DNA of 64,000 nucleotides from DAISKN01 sp964553925. GTDB taxonomy: Bacteria > Acidobacteriota > Vicinamibacteria > Marinacidobacterales > SMYC01. The DNA lies in the NCBI GenBank assembly GCA_964553925.1, contig CAZKNR010000328.1, positions 1-64,000 on the forward strand, read 5' to 3'. The translations under genes were made by a program, and so were the position numbers. This document shows, one piece after another, positions 43,158-51,667 of the stretch (position 1 is its first letter; each line of letters starts with the position of its first letter). The notes beneath the pieces are model-generated. The model ran no database searches. It had not been told where the DNA came from and saw only the letters and a list, made by a program, of their open reading frames with translations.

Positions 43158-43978
43158 TTCAGCACCTCGTTCAGGCTCCCCGTGCGATATCCCTCGAGAT
43201 CGATGGTGACGTAGCTGTACCCGAGCTTCTTGATCTCCGCGACGAGGAGACAGCGCATTTCCGGCGCGAGAGCGCGGGAGAGCTCTTCGGGCGCGAACTC
43301 GAGACGGGCGAGCGAGTCGTGATGGCGCACCCGCATCTGGCGGAAGCCGAGGCGCCGGAGCGCCTCTTCGCCCTTCTCCACCTGGCCGAGCTTTTGGATC
43401 GTGATGGGAGACTCGTAGGGAACTCTCGAAGCGAGGCAGGCGGACGCCGGCTCGCTCGCCGTCGGAAGGCTTCGCTTTTCCGACAGGAGGCGGATCTCCG
43501 CCTTGGTGAGCTCCGCTTCTTCCAGAGGGCTCCGAACTCCCATGAGCTTGGCCGCGCGCCGTCCGGGGCGGTAGTCCATCCGATCGTCGGCGTTGGCGCC
43601 GTCGAGGATGAACCGGAAGCCAAAATCGGCGGAGACCGCTTTGAGCCTTGTGTAGAGCTCGTTCTTGCAGTGGAAGCACCGGTCGGGATGGTTTTTTAGA
43701 TACTCGGGATTGTCGATCTCCTCGGTGCGCACGAAGCGGTGCGCGAGGCGGAATTTCTCGACCACCTCGAGGGCCATCCGGCGCTGGTGCTCGGGATAGC
43801 TCGGGCTCTCCCCGGTGACGGCGAGCGATCGCTCGCCGAGCGCCTGCTGCGCCACGACCGCGAGATAGGCGCTATCGACGCCGCCGCTGAATGCGACGAT
43901 CGCCGACTCCATCGAGGCGAGGATCCCAAGGAGCTTTGTTTCCTTCTCCGCCGCGGTTTTCTCCAGAAGGCTCGTCAT
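43088..43978 (-). CDS. larE: ATP-dependent sacrificial sulfur transferase LarE
   Basis: 296 residues. PP-loop 'AFSGGVDSAYLAVVA' for adenylation, 'GESPSYPEHQRRMALEV', 'NPDYCFHCK'-like 'HPDRCFHCKNELYTRL', and the sulfur-donating Cys in 'PASACLASRVPYESPIT'. 'YVTIDLEGYRTGSLNEVL' is the normal LarE C-terminus; about 20 extra residues follow and overlap the next gene. LarE converts a pyridinium dicarboxylate to its thio-acid using its own Cys sulfur, for the nickel-pincer cofactor of lactate racemase. LarB, LarC and LarA are not in the window. Two bases after it begins... the LysW-like gene lies directly upstream. Confidence 0.9.
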   Translation of the reverse strand: MTSLLEKTAAEKETKLLGILASMESAIVAFSGGVDSAYLAVVAQQALGERSLAVTGESPSYPEHQRRMALEVVEKFRLAHRFVRTEEIDNPEYLKNHPDRCFHCKNELYTRLKAVSADFGFRFILDGANADDRMDYRPGRRAAKLMGVRSPLEEAELTKAEIRLLSEKRSLPTASEPASACLASRVPYESPITIQKLGQVEKGEEALRRLGFRQMRVRHHDSLARLEFAPEELSRALAPEMRCLLVAEIKKLGYSYVTIDLEGYRTGSLNEVLKWPSRSESRAPGIPTTEKGGGSK

Positions 43979-43979
43979 C

Positions 43980-44162
43980 TCAGGAGTCCTTCCACTCGGA
44001 GATTTCTTCGTCGGCGATGTCGAGCTCGATGGGAGAAATCGCGAGCACCTGAAGGGTGACGCCGCACTCCGGGCAGCCGATCTTCTGGCCCCGATCGACG
44101 TCGAGCTCGTCGAGCTCGATCTCGCTCTCGCAGGCGGGGCAGAGGGGGTATTCGCCTGTCAT
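43980..44162 (-). CDS. LysW-like zinc-binding carrier protein
   Basis: 60 residues: 'CPACESEIELDELDVDRGQKIGCPECGVTLQVLAISPIELDIADEEISEWKDS'-type composition (shown here as a description, two CxxC pairs at about 8-11 and 30-33 and an acidic tail). It matches the size and layout of LysW/ArgW, the amino-group carrier of lysine and arginine synthesis, but the C-terminal E-D-W-G-E is replaced by EISEWKDS, so the Glu that is loaded may not be equivalent. It sits 1 base upstream of larE, without lysX/Z/Y/J. A zinc-ribbon partner for LarE is a possible reading. Confidence 0.75.
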   Translation of the reverse strand: MTGEYPLCPACESEIELDELDVDRGQKIGCPECGVTLQVLAISPIELDIADEEISEWKDS

Positions 44163-44251
44163 GGCTCAAGACGCGGATTATAAACGCAAACTCGCGAACG
44201 CCGCCGGGAGGTTTCGGCCGGCCTGCGCTCGACCTTCGAAAACCCGGGAAA

Positions 44252-44285
44252 GAAACGCAAGACGCAAGGACGCAAAGAAAAAAAG
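44252..44285 (-). repeat. Short CTTTGCG-type dispersed repeat, inverted copy
   Basis: On the minus strand this reads CTTTGCGTCCTTGCGTCTTG-like, matching 48994-49027 (TTCTTTGCGTCTTTGCGCCT...) on the plus strand. Such repeats are intergenic only here. Confidence 0.6.
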
Positions 44286-44449
44286 GCCGCTCCTCCACGA
44301 TCTGCCCGTCGCTTTCGCGCACGCACACTTGACCGTCCACGTTGCGGGCATTCCCCATAGATCCGTTGGTAATCACCCACGGAAGCGGAGGAGATTCTGA
44401 CCCGCAGACGATAACTCTTTGATTTCACTCCGAATAAGTTCAACGATGC

Positions 44450-44465
44450 TGGCACATCATTTGCA
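44450..44465 (+). promoter_or_regulatory. Sigma-54-type promoter (-24/-12), best match in the window
   Basis: TGGCACATCATTTGCA matches TGGCAC-N5-TTGCA exactly with correct spacing. Predicted start near 44476, about 90 bases before the gingipain-like gene. Confidence 0.75.
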
Positions 44466-44567
44466 CTCACCTCCTGGGTGTAGAGGCGGGTACGGCATCC
44501 TTTGAGGAACCCCCCTGTCCTTCGGGCCGGTGCCCTCCCGGCCATCCTTGGAGACTCTCCTGCGGGA

Positions 44568-47500
44568 ATGAACGAGCTTCGACCAATGGAAAGCATTTAC
44601 CGTCTGCCGCAAGCTCTTCGCACCGCCCTTCTTGTGACCGCGATGTTCTATGCCGGCTCGGCTGCCGCCGCGACCGTGATTCGCTCCATTGGCACGAACG
44701 CGGGAAACCTTCACGCCACCGGAATGGCGTCGGTGCCGATAGCCTCCACCACGGTGACCTTTACCTCTCCCCTGCCTGCGCAGACAGCGGTAGGCGCGGT
44801 GGGTATGGGGGACGTGCTCGTCATCCAAGGCGAGACGTTGTTCATCGCGTCCTATGACTCTCCTACCCAGGTCACTCTCCAAACCGCGGCCACGGTGAAC
44901 CACACCCCGCCTACCGCAACCTTCACCGTCACGCGGGCGTTCAACACGCTCCAAGCCTGGGAGGATGCCCGCAATGGAAACCTGGTGGGCCTAAACCTTA
45001 TGGAAGTGGGCGTCGCCTACAAGGACGGTCCGTTTGCCGAGACGCTCACTATCGACGGTTCCACGACGGACTCCTCGCACTTCATGCACTTGACCGTCGC
45101 TCCCGGCCAGCGACACAACGGGACCGCAGGAACGGGCGTCGTTCTCGACGGTCAGGTTGCCGACCGAATGGGCATCGAGGTGCTGGATGACTACACCCTC
45201 ATCCAATGGTTCGACCTCAAGAACCATCACGGGCCTACCGGCCGTCCGGGCATTCGGGTCAACGCCGCCACCAACGTCCTCATCCAGTTCATGCTGGTGC
45301 GCGATTTCTTCGACGCCTTGAGCAACACCGAAGGCATCTCCATGAGACAGGCGCAGGTCAATGGCTTCACGGTGCGAAACAGCATCATCTACAACGGAGA
45401 CGCCGCGGGGATCGAAGGTGACGACGCCGACGACACTTTGATCGTCCAGAACTGCACGATCTACAACATGGCCGAGAACGGTATCGGCGAGAAGAACGGA
45501 ACGCCAATCTCCGTGACGAACACCATCTCGATGGGAAACGGCGTTTCGGACTTCAACATCCCCTCCGGAACGCAGTCGTACAACATGTCGGACGACGGCA
45601 CGGCATCTTGCGGAACCTGCCTGGGGTCGGAGAACCCACTCATTCAGTTTGCGATCGTGGGTTCGGACTTCCACCTGGCCGGGACCTCCACGGCGATCGA
45701 CGCGGCTACCGACCTTTCCGGGACTTTTTGCTGCGACATCGACCAAGCATTGCGACCCACGGGGCAGTGGGACATCGGGGCGGACGAGTTCGGCGCGGCG
45801 ACCGCGGTAAAGCTCATCTCCCTCGCCGGGTCCGGTTACGACCGAGAGGTTCATCTGAGTTGGGAGACAGCGTCCGAATTGGACAACCTGGGGTTCCACC
45901 TGTACCGCTCGACGACGGCAGATGGCCCTTACGAGCGGATTACGGCGGCCGCAATTCCCGGGCTGGGCTCTTCGCCCAGCGGGGCAAAGTACAGCTACGT
46001 GGATACGGGACTCGTGAACGGTGTCACGTACTACTACAAGCTGGAGGACATCGAGACCAGCGGAAGGACGAAGGGTCACGGTCCGGTCTCAGCGACGCCT
46101 CGAGCGGGAGCTTCAGCGAGCGGTGGTCCGCCGGACGACGACGGGACTTCACTCATCACGTATGGAGACCCTTCGGCCAACTCTCTCCGAATCACGAGCC
46201 GGGGGCGGTTCGGGGTGACGCTGGAGCTTTCGACGGAGGGCTTCTTTGCGGAAGTCCAGAAGGACGGCTCCGTCCGCCTGCAAATCGAAAGCTTCGAAAC
46301 TCGCACCGAGGATATCCGGCTGGAGATTCCGGTGAAGCGTGCCTGGGTGGACGCCGTCGCCGGCCGAAAGGTCGAGCTGCTGTCGGTGAGCGCACAAGAA
46401 GTCGAGGCATTCTCGGGCCTGCGACCTTCGGATGCCGCGCTTTACGAGCTCGAGGCTTCCGCAGAGGGCTCGGTCCGTGCGCGCCGGAAGCCAGGCGCGA
46501 GGGCGGCAAGAACGCTCCGAGAAGAGGCGCTGTATCCGTCGGAGGCTGCGAGTGTCGTGAGCGTGGGCTTCCAAGGGGACCTCAAGAAAGCGCTGGTGGA
46601 GCTTTCTCCCCTTCGATGGGATCGTGCGACAGGTCAGCTCGTGCTCGCGCGCCGTCTGGTCGTCCGTCTGTCTTTCCTCGAGCGCGAGCCATCGGAATCT
46701 GTAACCAGACCTGGACGGGGCCGTAGTTACAGAACAGAACCGAGCCACGAACGGCGCAATGTGGCCGCGCGTCTCGGAGCGAAGAAGAGAGGCCTTTACA
46801 GCGTGCGCTATGAAGAGGTCGTGCGAGGTCGCCGCGGCGTGCCCGCGCGGGACTTGCGGCTGAGTCGTCACGGCGAAGCGGTCCCGTACCACTTGGAGCC
46901 AAAGGGGGAGCGTTTCGCGCCGGGTTCGGTGCTCTACTTCATGAGCGAAGGCGCGGCGGCGAACCCTCATGGCGAAGAAGCGGTATACGAGCTCGAAGTG
47001 GGCCGTCCGGGAGAGGCGATGACCAGCCTCTCCGCAGCTCCTTCGGGAGAGCCGCAACCCTTCTACTGGCATCAGGCAGAGTGGGAGGAAAACCGCTACT
47101 ACCAGGCCGCGCTCGTCGACGCGCCGGACGTATGGCTGTGGGAATCGCTGTTCGCGCCCGAGGTCAAAAGCTACTCCTTCTACGTGTCCGCTCTGGCACC
47201 GAGCCCAGATGCTGCGAAACTGAGCGTCTGGCTCCAGGGAACGAGTGATTTCCCCGCCGATCCCGATCACCACGTAAGGGTGTACGTGAATGGAAGCCTG
47301 GTCCATGAGCTGCGCTGGGACGGCAAGCAGGCCCAACACGTCGAAAGCGACCTGGCTCCGGGCCTCCTTCGAGACGGTAACAATGTCCTCGAGCTCGAAA
47401 GTGTCGGCGACACCGAGGCTTCCTACTCGATGGTGATGCTCGACAAATTCGCCGTGGAGTATCCGCGGGCCGCGCTCCCGGCCGGCGGTCGGCTCGAAGG

Positions 47501-48779
47501 CCGATGGAGCCAATCGGGCACCGCAGAGCTCCCGGAGCTCGGGCCCGGAACCCACGTTCTGGATACGAGCGAGGCACGGCCGATCTGGCTGACCGGCGCG
47601 CTTCTCGGCGCCGACGGGCGCCTGAGTTTTCGCGTCGAACCCGCTCACCGTTATCTCGCCGTAAGCGCCCAAGCCGCGTATCACCCAACGGTTTCGATAC
47701 CCAGGGTGAGCCGCCTGAAGGACACACGAAATCGCGCCGATTATCTGGCCATCGGTCCCAAGAACTTCCTGGACGCGGCGACATCGTTGCTCGAGCGGAG
47801 ACGGGGCCAGGGGCTCAGGGTCGAGGCTATTTCGATCGAGGAGATCTACTCAGAGTTCGGTTTCGGAGAGTCGAGCCCCGAGGCGGTGAAGGACTTTCTT
47901 AGCTACGCCTATCACCAGTGGCGGCAACCCGCGCCACGCTACGTGCTGCTTTTGGGAGACGCGAATTACGACTTCAAGGACTACCTGCAGACGGGAGTTG
48001 TGAATCGCGTCCCACCACGAATGGTGAGGACGAGTTATTTGTGGACGGCGTCGGACCCGAGCTACGCGATGGTGAACGGTGACGACCTTCTTCCGGACCT
48101 CGCCATCGGACGCCTGCCGGCGGCGACCATCAGTGAAGTTCGCACGATGGTCGAGAAGATCCTTGCCTATGAGATGGCCGATACCAACTTTGACGCCTTG
48201 GTGGTGCTTGTCGCCGACAATGCCGATGAAGCAGGCGACTTCGAAGCCGACGCCGATCGACTGGCGTCAGGCATCTTGGCGACGAGGAATCCCACGAAGA
48301 TTTACCTGAGCCGGCTCGGGGCTGGCGCCACGCGCAGTGCGATCCAGCGAAGCTTCGACGAAGGCGCCTCGCTCGTAAGCTACATCGGTCACGGCGGCAT
48401 TCACCTGTGGGCGGATGAGAACTTCTTCAACACCGGCGATATCGCCGCGCTCGTGCCTCAGCCCCAGCAGCCGCTCCTGCTCACGATGAACTGCCTGAAC
48501 GGGTACTTCCACTTTCCCTACTTCGACTCGCTCGCCGAAGCCCTCGTCAAGGCTGAGGCCAAGGGTGCCGTCGCCGCCTTCTCCCCCAGCGGTTTGAGCC
48601 TCAACGGCCCTGCCAACCTCTACCACGGGGCACTTCTCGAAGAGCTCGTCCATGGAGGCCACAAGCGCCTGGGCGACGCGATCCTCGGCGCCCAGGAAGC
48701 CTACACCGAGACCGGCGCCTTCCCGGAGCTTCTCACCATCTATCACCTCATCGGCGACCCCGCACTCACGCTGCGATAG
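44568..48779 (+). CDS. Secreted gingipain-like (C25) peptidase with beta-helix and FN3-like domains
   Basis: About 1400 residues. Start is ATG 44568 or 44586; both precede a Sec signal (LRTALLVTAMFYAGSAAAA). Residues about 60-420 form a right-handed parallel beta-helix ('NVLIQFMLVRDFFDALSNTEGISMRQ', 'NGFTVRNSIIYNGDAAGIEGDD', 'TLIVQNCTIYNMAENGIG'), ending 'RPTGQWDIGADEFG'. A fibronectin-III-like domain follows ('EVHLSWETASELDNLGFHLYRS', 'YSYVDTGLVNGVTYYYKLEDI'). The last 400 residues are a peptidase C25 domain with 'DYLAIGPKNFLDAATSLLERRRGQG', 'YVLLLGDANYDFKDYL', 'DLAIGRLPAATISEV', catalytic His about 1275 in 'YIGHGGIHLW' and Cys about 1309 in 'TMNCLNGYF'. C25 includes gingipains and the type IX sortase PorU; no T9SS tail domain is evident. 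A sigma-54-type promoter precedes it. Confidence 0.9.
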   Translation: MNELRPMESIYRLPQALRTALLVTAMFYAGSAAAATVIRSIGTNAGNLHATGMASVPIASTTVTFTSPLPAQTAVGAVGMGDVLVIQGETLFIASYDSPTQVTLQTAATVNHTPPTATFTVTRAFNTLQAWEDARNGNLVGLNLMEVGVAYKDGPFAETLTIDGSTTDSSHFMHLTVAPGQRHNGTAGTGVVLDGQVADRMGIEVLDDYTLIQWFDLKNHHGPTGRPGIRVNAATNVLIQFMLVRDFFDALSNTEGISMRQAQVNGFTVRNSIIYNGDAAGIEGDDADDTLIVQNCTIYNMAENGIGEKNGTPISVTNTISMGNGVSDFNIPSGTQSYNMSDDGTASCGTCLGSENPLIQFAIVGSDFHLAGTSTAIDAATDLSGTFCCDIDQALRPTGQWDIGADEFGAATAVKLISLAGSGYDREVHLSWETASELDNLGFHLYRSTTADGPYERITAAAIPGLGSSPSGAKYSYVDTGLVNGVTYYYKLEDIETSGRTKGHGPVSATPRAGASASGGPPDDDGTSLITYGDPSANSLRITSRGRFGVTLELSTEGFFAEVQKDGSVRLQIESFETRTEDIRLEIPVKRAWVDAVAGRKVELLSVSAQEVEAFSGLRPSDAALYELEASAEGSVRARRKPGARAARTLREEALYPSEAASVVSVGFQGDLKKALVELSPLRWDRATGQLVLARRLVVRLSFLEREPSESVTRPGRGRSYRTEPSHERRNVAARLGAKKRGLYSVRYEEVVRGRRGVPARDLRLSRHGEAVPYHLEPKGERFAPGSVLYFMSEGAAANPHGEEAVYELEVGRPGEAMTSLSAAPSGEPQPFYWHQAEWEENRYYQAALVDAPDVWLWESLFAPEVKSYSFYVSALAPSPDAAKLSVWLQGTSDFPADPDHHVRVYVNGSLVHELRWDGKQAQHVESDLAPGLLRDGNNVLELESVGDTEASYSMVMLDKFAVEYPRAALPAGGRLEGRWSQSGTAELPELGPGTHVLDTSEARPIWLTGALLGADGRLSFRVEPAHRYLAVSAQAAYHPTVSIPRVSRLKDTRNRADYLAIGPKNFLDAATSLLERRRGQGLRVEAISIEEIYSEFGFGESSPEAVKDFLSYAYHQWRQPAPRYVLLLGDANYDFKDYLQTGVVNRVPPRMVRTSYLWTASDPSYAMVNGDDLLPDLAIGRLPAATISEVRTMVEKILAYEMADTNFDALVVLVADNADEAGDFEADADRLASGILATRNPTKIYLSRLGAGATRSAIQRSFDEGASLVSYIGHGGIHLWADENFFNTGDIAALVPQPQQPLLLTMNCLNGYFHFPYFDSLAEALVKAEAKGAVAAFSPSGLSLNGPANLYHGALLEELVHGGHKRLGDAILGAQEAYTETGAFPELLTIYHLIGDPALTLR

Positions 48780-48947
48780 CGGGTAAGCCCGGCGTAGCGG
48801 ACGCGGCCTACGTTCATCATGCGGGCGACCGTCCGGCCGTCGGGGAGCCCCTGGGCCTTCAGGGCTTCGCCAAGCGGGGCCAGGGGATGGCCGTGGGAGA
48901 TGGGGGATGAATCAGGAACTATTGACCAATTTATATTTATCTCCCTG

Positions 48948-48992
48948 TCTCCCTATCTCCTCCTATCCCCCTTATCCCCCTTGTATTGGATT
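48948..48992 (+). repeat. Intergenic pyrimidine-rich repeat, copy B
   Basis: Same orientation and near-identical to copy A (41126-41171): TCTCCCTATCTCCTCCTATC, then CCCC/TTATCCCCC and TTGTATTGGATT. A partial extra unit (CTCCCTGT) precedes it. It sits 37 bases downstream of the acylase stop. Confidence 0.8.
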
Positions 48993-48993
48993 T

Positions 48994-49027
48994 TCTTCTT
49001 TGCGTCTTTGCGCCTTTGCGTTGAAAA
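48994..49027 (+). repeat. Short CTTTGCG-type dispersed repeat
   Basis: Three imperfect units TTTGCGTC / TTTGCGCC / TTTGCGTTG directly after copy B of the pyrimidine-rich repeat; an inverted copy is at 44252-44285. Confidence 0.6.
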
Positions 49028-49029
49028 TT

Positions 49030-51588
49030 TTATGGCTGCAGGATCAGCTTGGACTCGAGGGCGCCCTCGATCGAGGCGCGCTCGAACGGGATCGCGTGGC
49101 TTCGTCCTTCGAGCCAGCCGGGGTTCTGGTCGAAGTAGTGCGGGCTCAACGGATGGCCCGAGGCGCCGGTGGGGACGATGGAGCGCGAGAGGTCGGGGTT
49201 GGAGAGATCCGCGAGGAAGCGAAACGAGGTGCCGAGGGGTGTTTCGAATGGCTCCCGCAGCGAGACCACCGCGTTGGCGACGGTATAGGTCGACCCGCCG
49301 AACGGGACCGGTCCGCGGCTGAAGAGCTGCCACAGGAGGGGTTCCTCCGCTCCCATCGGATGCTCGAAGCGGATCTCGTGCAGCCTCCGCCAATCCCATG
49401 CGTTCATGTCGTCCCCTTGACGGACCGAGAGGAGCTCGACTGCTGCTTCGAGGCTCTCGAGGAAGATTCGCTCGCGGGTCTCGACGTCGGGAGTCCCTCG
49501 GTCGTCCCAGTAGGGCGATGCCTCGTCGTCGACGACCGCGTAGAGCCCGCCCGAATGGCCCAGCTCGAGGAAGTCGAGATACGACGGGAAGAGCTCGTCG
49601 CCGATCTCGTCTTTGAACGTGTTCTCGATGAGTCTCCGGTAGAGGGCTTGATAAATGGCCGGCGCAGGACCGTCCGTCATCTGCCCGTTCCAGCCGCGAA
49701 GCTTCTCGATGGCCTCGACGCCCTTGCCCTCCTTTGGCTTGAGACTGACGGCGATGCGCAGAACCGCCTCCGTCGACGCGTCGTACCGATCCCCTTGGAT
49801 GCGCGCGAAGTCGTCGAGCGTCGACTTGGGAGTCGTCCGGAGCAAATCCCGGATTCGATCGGCTCGATAGGGGGCGAGGGTGTCGGCTCCGAGAGGGTAG
49901 GGTGTTTCGGGCGGAAGCATCGAGTGATTGGCGCTCACGAGGATCCCGTCCTCGGGATTGAAGATCATAGGCTTGAGCTCGTGCGGGATGCTTCCCTGCC
50001 ACTCGTACGCGTCCGTGGCCCCGTCGACCGGGAGCGTTCCGTCGTGGGCGGTGCGCACCGGAATCTCCCCCGCGGGGAAGAACCCGATGTTCCCCTCGAC
50101 GTCGGCGTAGAGAAACGCGAGCGGCGGGCTCGCCCAGGTTCGGAGCGAAGACGTGAACTCCTCCCACGATCCGGCGCGATTCAGCAAAAGGAGTGCCTGG
50201 AAGTGGTCACCCGACCAGAGGGCGTCCCACCTCTGCGCGAGAAGAAGGCCTGCCTTGGTCTCTCCCACGATGACTCCGTGACGGGAGACCCGAACCTCTT
50301 CCGTTGCGGCGCTTCCGTCCTTCACCGGGATCGTCTCGACGACGACCTCGAGATCGCGGAAGCCTTCGGGTGCCGCGTACTGGCGTGGATTGCCGGGGTT
50401 CGGAGTCTCGAGGTACAGATCCTGGACGTCGGCAAGCAGAGCGGTGATCCCCCAGGCGATGCGCCGGTTCTGTCCGATCAAGATCATCGGCATTCCGGGA
50501 AGACTCGCGCCCGAAACGTCGTAACCTCCGCCGGACAAATGGATCTGGTACCACGTGGAGGGAATCGTCAGGCCGAGATGAGGATCCGAGGCGAGAAGTG
50601 GACGCCCGGTGGCCGACTTTTCGCCTCCGACCACCCATGCATTGCTCGCTCCCGGAAAGGCGCCGAGGAGCTCGGGGCTCGTCCCCTCGAGATCCGCGAT
50701 GCGGGCTTTGGCCCCGCCGAGATTCGAGATCGGGAGGGCCACGGGCGGAGGGACGAGCCCGGTGAGGCGGTACGCGTCTTCGAGTCCGGCGACCGCGGCC
50801 AGATTTCCGCGGAGCATTTCCACCCGGCCGTTATAGGAGAGGAGGTACGACATCCACTTTCCGATCGTAAGGCTGTCCGCGGCCTCCCATGGGGAGGGCG
50901 TGAGCCTGAGAAGCCGGAGCTCGGGAGGCATCCGATCGGCGTGAGCGGTGAGATACGCGTTCACTCCGGAGGCATAGGCCTCGAGCACTTCGCGGGCTTC
51001 GGGTGCCATTCTCTCGAGCTCCATCCGCGCGGCGGACAGAAGGCCCATGCGCCGGGCCGCGCGATCGCTCGCAAGTGCCGAAGCGCCTAAGATCTCCGCC
51101 AGCTTTCCTGCGCCCAGCCGGCGCGAGAGCTCCATCTGAAAGAAACGATCCTGAGCGTGGGTGTAGCCCATCGCGCGCGCGAGATCTCTTATGTCTGCGC
51201 CGAACAAGTGGGGAACCCCGCTCTTGTCGCGAAGGACCTCGACCTCTGTCGTAAGCCCCTGGAGTTTCGACGTGCCCTCGACTTGAGGAAGCGAGCCGCG
51301 GAGCTGATAGAACACGAAACCGCCGGCTCCGCCGGCTACGATCACCAAAAGCAGCACGGCGAGAAACAAGAGCTTGAGCCAACTCCTCCCCGAACCTGAA
51401 GACTTGCGCACGCGGCGGGCCGACGGTGGACCGCCCGACCCGCTCCGCATCGCTGGTCTCGCCGGTCTCGGAGGAAGCGCGTTCGCGCCGGACCCTCCCG
51501 GGCGCTTCGGCGCCTTGGACGGAGAGCGCGGCGGAGGAGGGAGAGTCTTTGGACCACCCGGTCGTCGCGGCAGTTTCTTGTCAGCCAT
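49030..51588 (-). CDS. Membrane-anchored penicillin acylase-family (Ntn) hydrolase
   Basis: 852 residues. Residues 1-65 are a Pro/Arg/Gly-rich cytoplasmic tail, then a membrane helix (LKLLFLAVLLLVIVAGGAGGFVFY), then the periplasmic acylase. A-chain: 'EVLRDKSGVPHLFGADIRDLARAMGYTHAQDRFFQMEL'. The autocatalytic Ser is in 'FPGASNAWVVGG', starting the B-chain with 'GRPLLASDPHLGLTIPSTWYQIHL', 'GQNRRIAWGIT', and the oxyanion Asn in 'ILVSANHSM'. Such enzymes cleave amide bonds of beta-lactams, acyl-homoserine lactones or other N-acyl compounds; the substrate is unknown. The unusually long disordered tail on the cytosolic side is noteworthy. Confidence 0.93.
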   Translation of the reverse strand: MADKKLPRRPGGPKTLPPPPRSPSKAPKRPGGSGANALPPRPARPAMRSGSGGPPSARRVRKSSGSGRSWLKLLFLAVLLLVIVAGGAGGFVFYQLRGSLPQVEGTSKLQGLTTEVEVLRDKSGVPHLFGADIRDLARAMGYTHAQDRFFQMELSRRLGAGKLAEILGASALASDRAARRMGLLSAARMELERMAPEAREVLEAYASGVNAYLTAHADRMPPELRLLRLTPSPWEAADSLTIGKWMSYLLSYNGRVEMLRGNLAAVAGLEDAYRLTGLVPPPVALPISNLGGAKARIADLEGTSPELLGAFPGASNAWVVGGEKSATGRPLLASDPHLGLTIPSTWYQIHLSGGGYDVSGASLPGMPMILIGQNRRIAWGITALLADVQDLYLETPNPGNPRQYAAPEGFRDLEVVVETIPVKDGSAATEEVRVSRHGVIVGETKAGLLLAQRWDALWSGDHFQALLLLNRAGSWEEFTSSLRTWASPPLAFLYADVEGNIGFFPAGEIPVRTAHDGTLPVDGATDAYEWQGSIPHELKPMIFNPEDGILVSANHSMLPPETPYPLGADTLAPYRADRIRDLLRTTPKSTLDDFARIQGDRYDASTEAVLRIAVSLKPKEGKGVEAIEKLRGWNGQMTDGPAPAIYQALYRRLIENTFKDEIGDELFPSYLDFLELGHSGGLYAVVDDEASPYWDDRGTPDVETRERIFLESLEAAVELLSVRQGDDMNAWDWRRLHEIRFEHPMGAEEPLLWQLFSRGPVPFGGSTYTVANAVVSLREPFETPLGTSFRFLADLSNPDLSRSIVPTGASGHPLSPHYFDQNPGWLEGRSHAIPFERASIEGALESKLILQP

Positions 51589-51596
51589 CCTTAATG

Positions 51597-51640
51597 CTCA
51601 CTCGCTCTTCGCTCGTTCGCTCCCCTCGCTCCTCGCTCGG
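51597..51640. repeat. Low-complexity TCGCTC-rich tract
   Basis: About 44 bases made of degenerate repeats of TCGCTC/TCGTTC (for example CTCGCTCTTCGCTCGTTCGC), between the acylase start and moaC. Coding capacity is not evident. Confidence 0.6.
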
Positions 51641-51647
51641 GGAGGAT

Positions 51648-51664
51648 GGGGCCCTCCGGGCCCC
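51648..51664 (-). terminator. Hairpin just downstream of moaC
   Basis: GGGGCCC-TCC-GGGCCCC: a perfect 7-bp GC stem with a 3-base loop, 3 bases past the moaC stop on the minus strand. There is no following T tract, so it may be an mRNA-stabilising stem rather than a true intrinsic terminator. Confidence 0.45.
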
Positions 51665-51667
51665 CTG

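Larger units (their letters stand above)
44163..44567. other. Long intergenic region between the lysW-like and gingipain-like genes
   Basis: 405 bases with no convincing gene. It holds an inverted copy of a short CGCAAAG/CGCAAG repeat (44252-44285), a sigma-54-type promoter (44450-44465) and an untranslated leader of about 90 bases before the gingipain-like gene. I compared the leader with c-di-GMP riboswitch motifs and saw no match. Confidence 0.7.

Noticed and set aside
44466..44567. c-di-GMP riboswitch in the leader of the gingipain-like gene
   Set aside because: The conserved GEMM core sequences are not present.
48953..50167. 404-residue minus-strand frame antisense-frame to the acylase, ending in an Arg/Lys-rich tail
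   Set aside because: It is a shadow frame of the penicillin acylase gene; composition is Arg/Pro-rich with no family motif, and the tail comes from the intergenic repeat.
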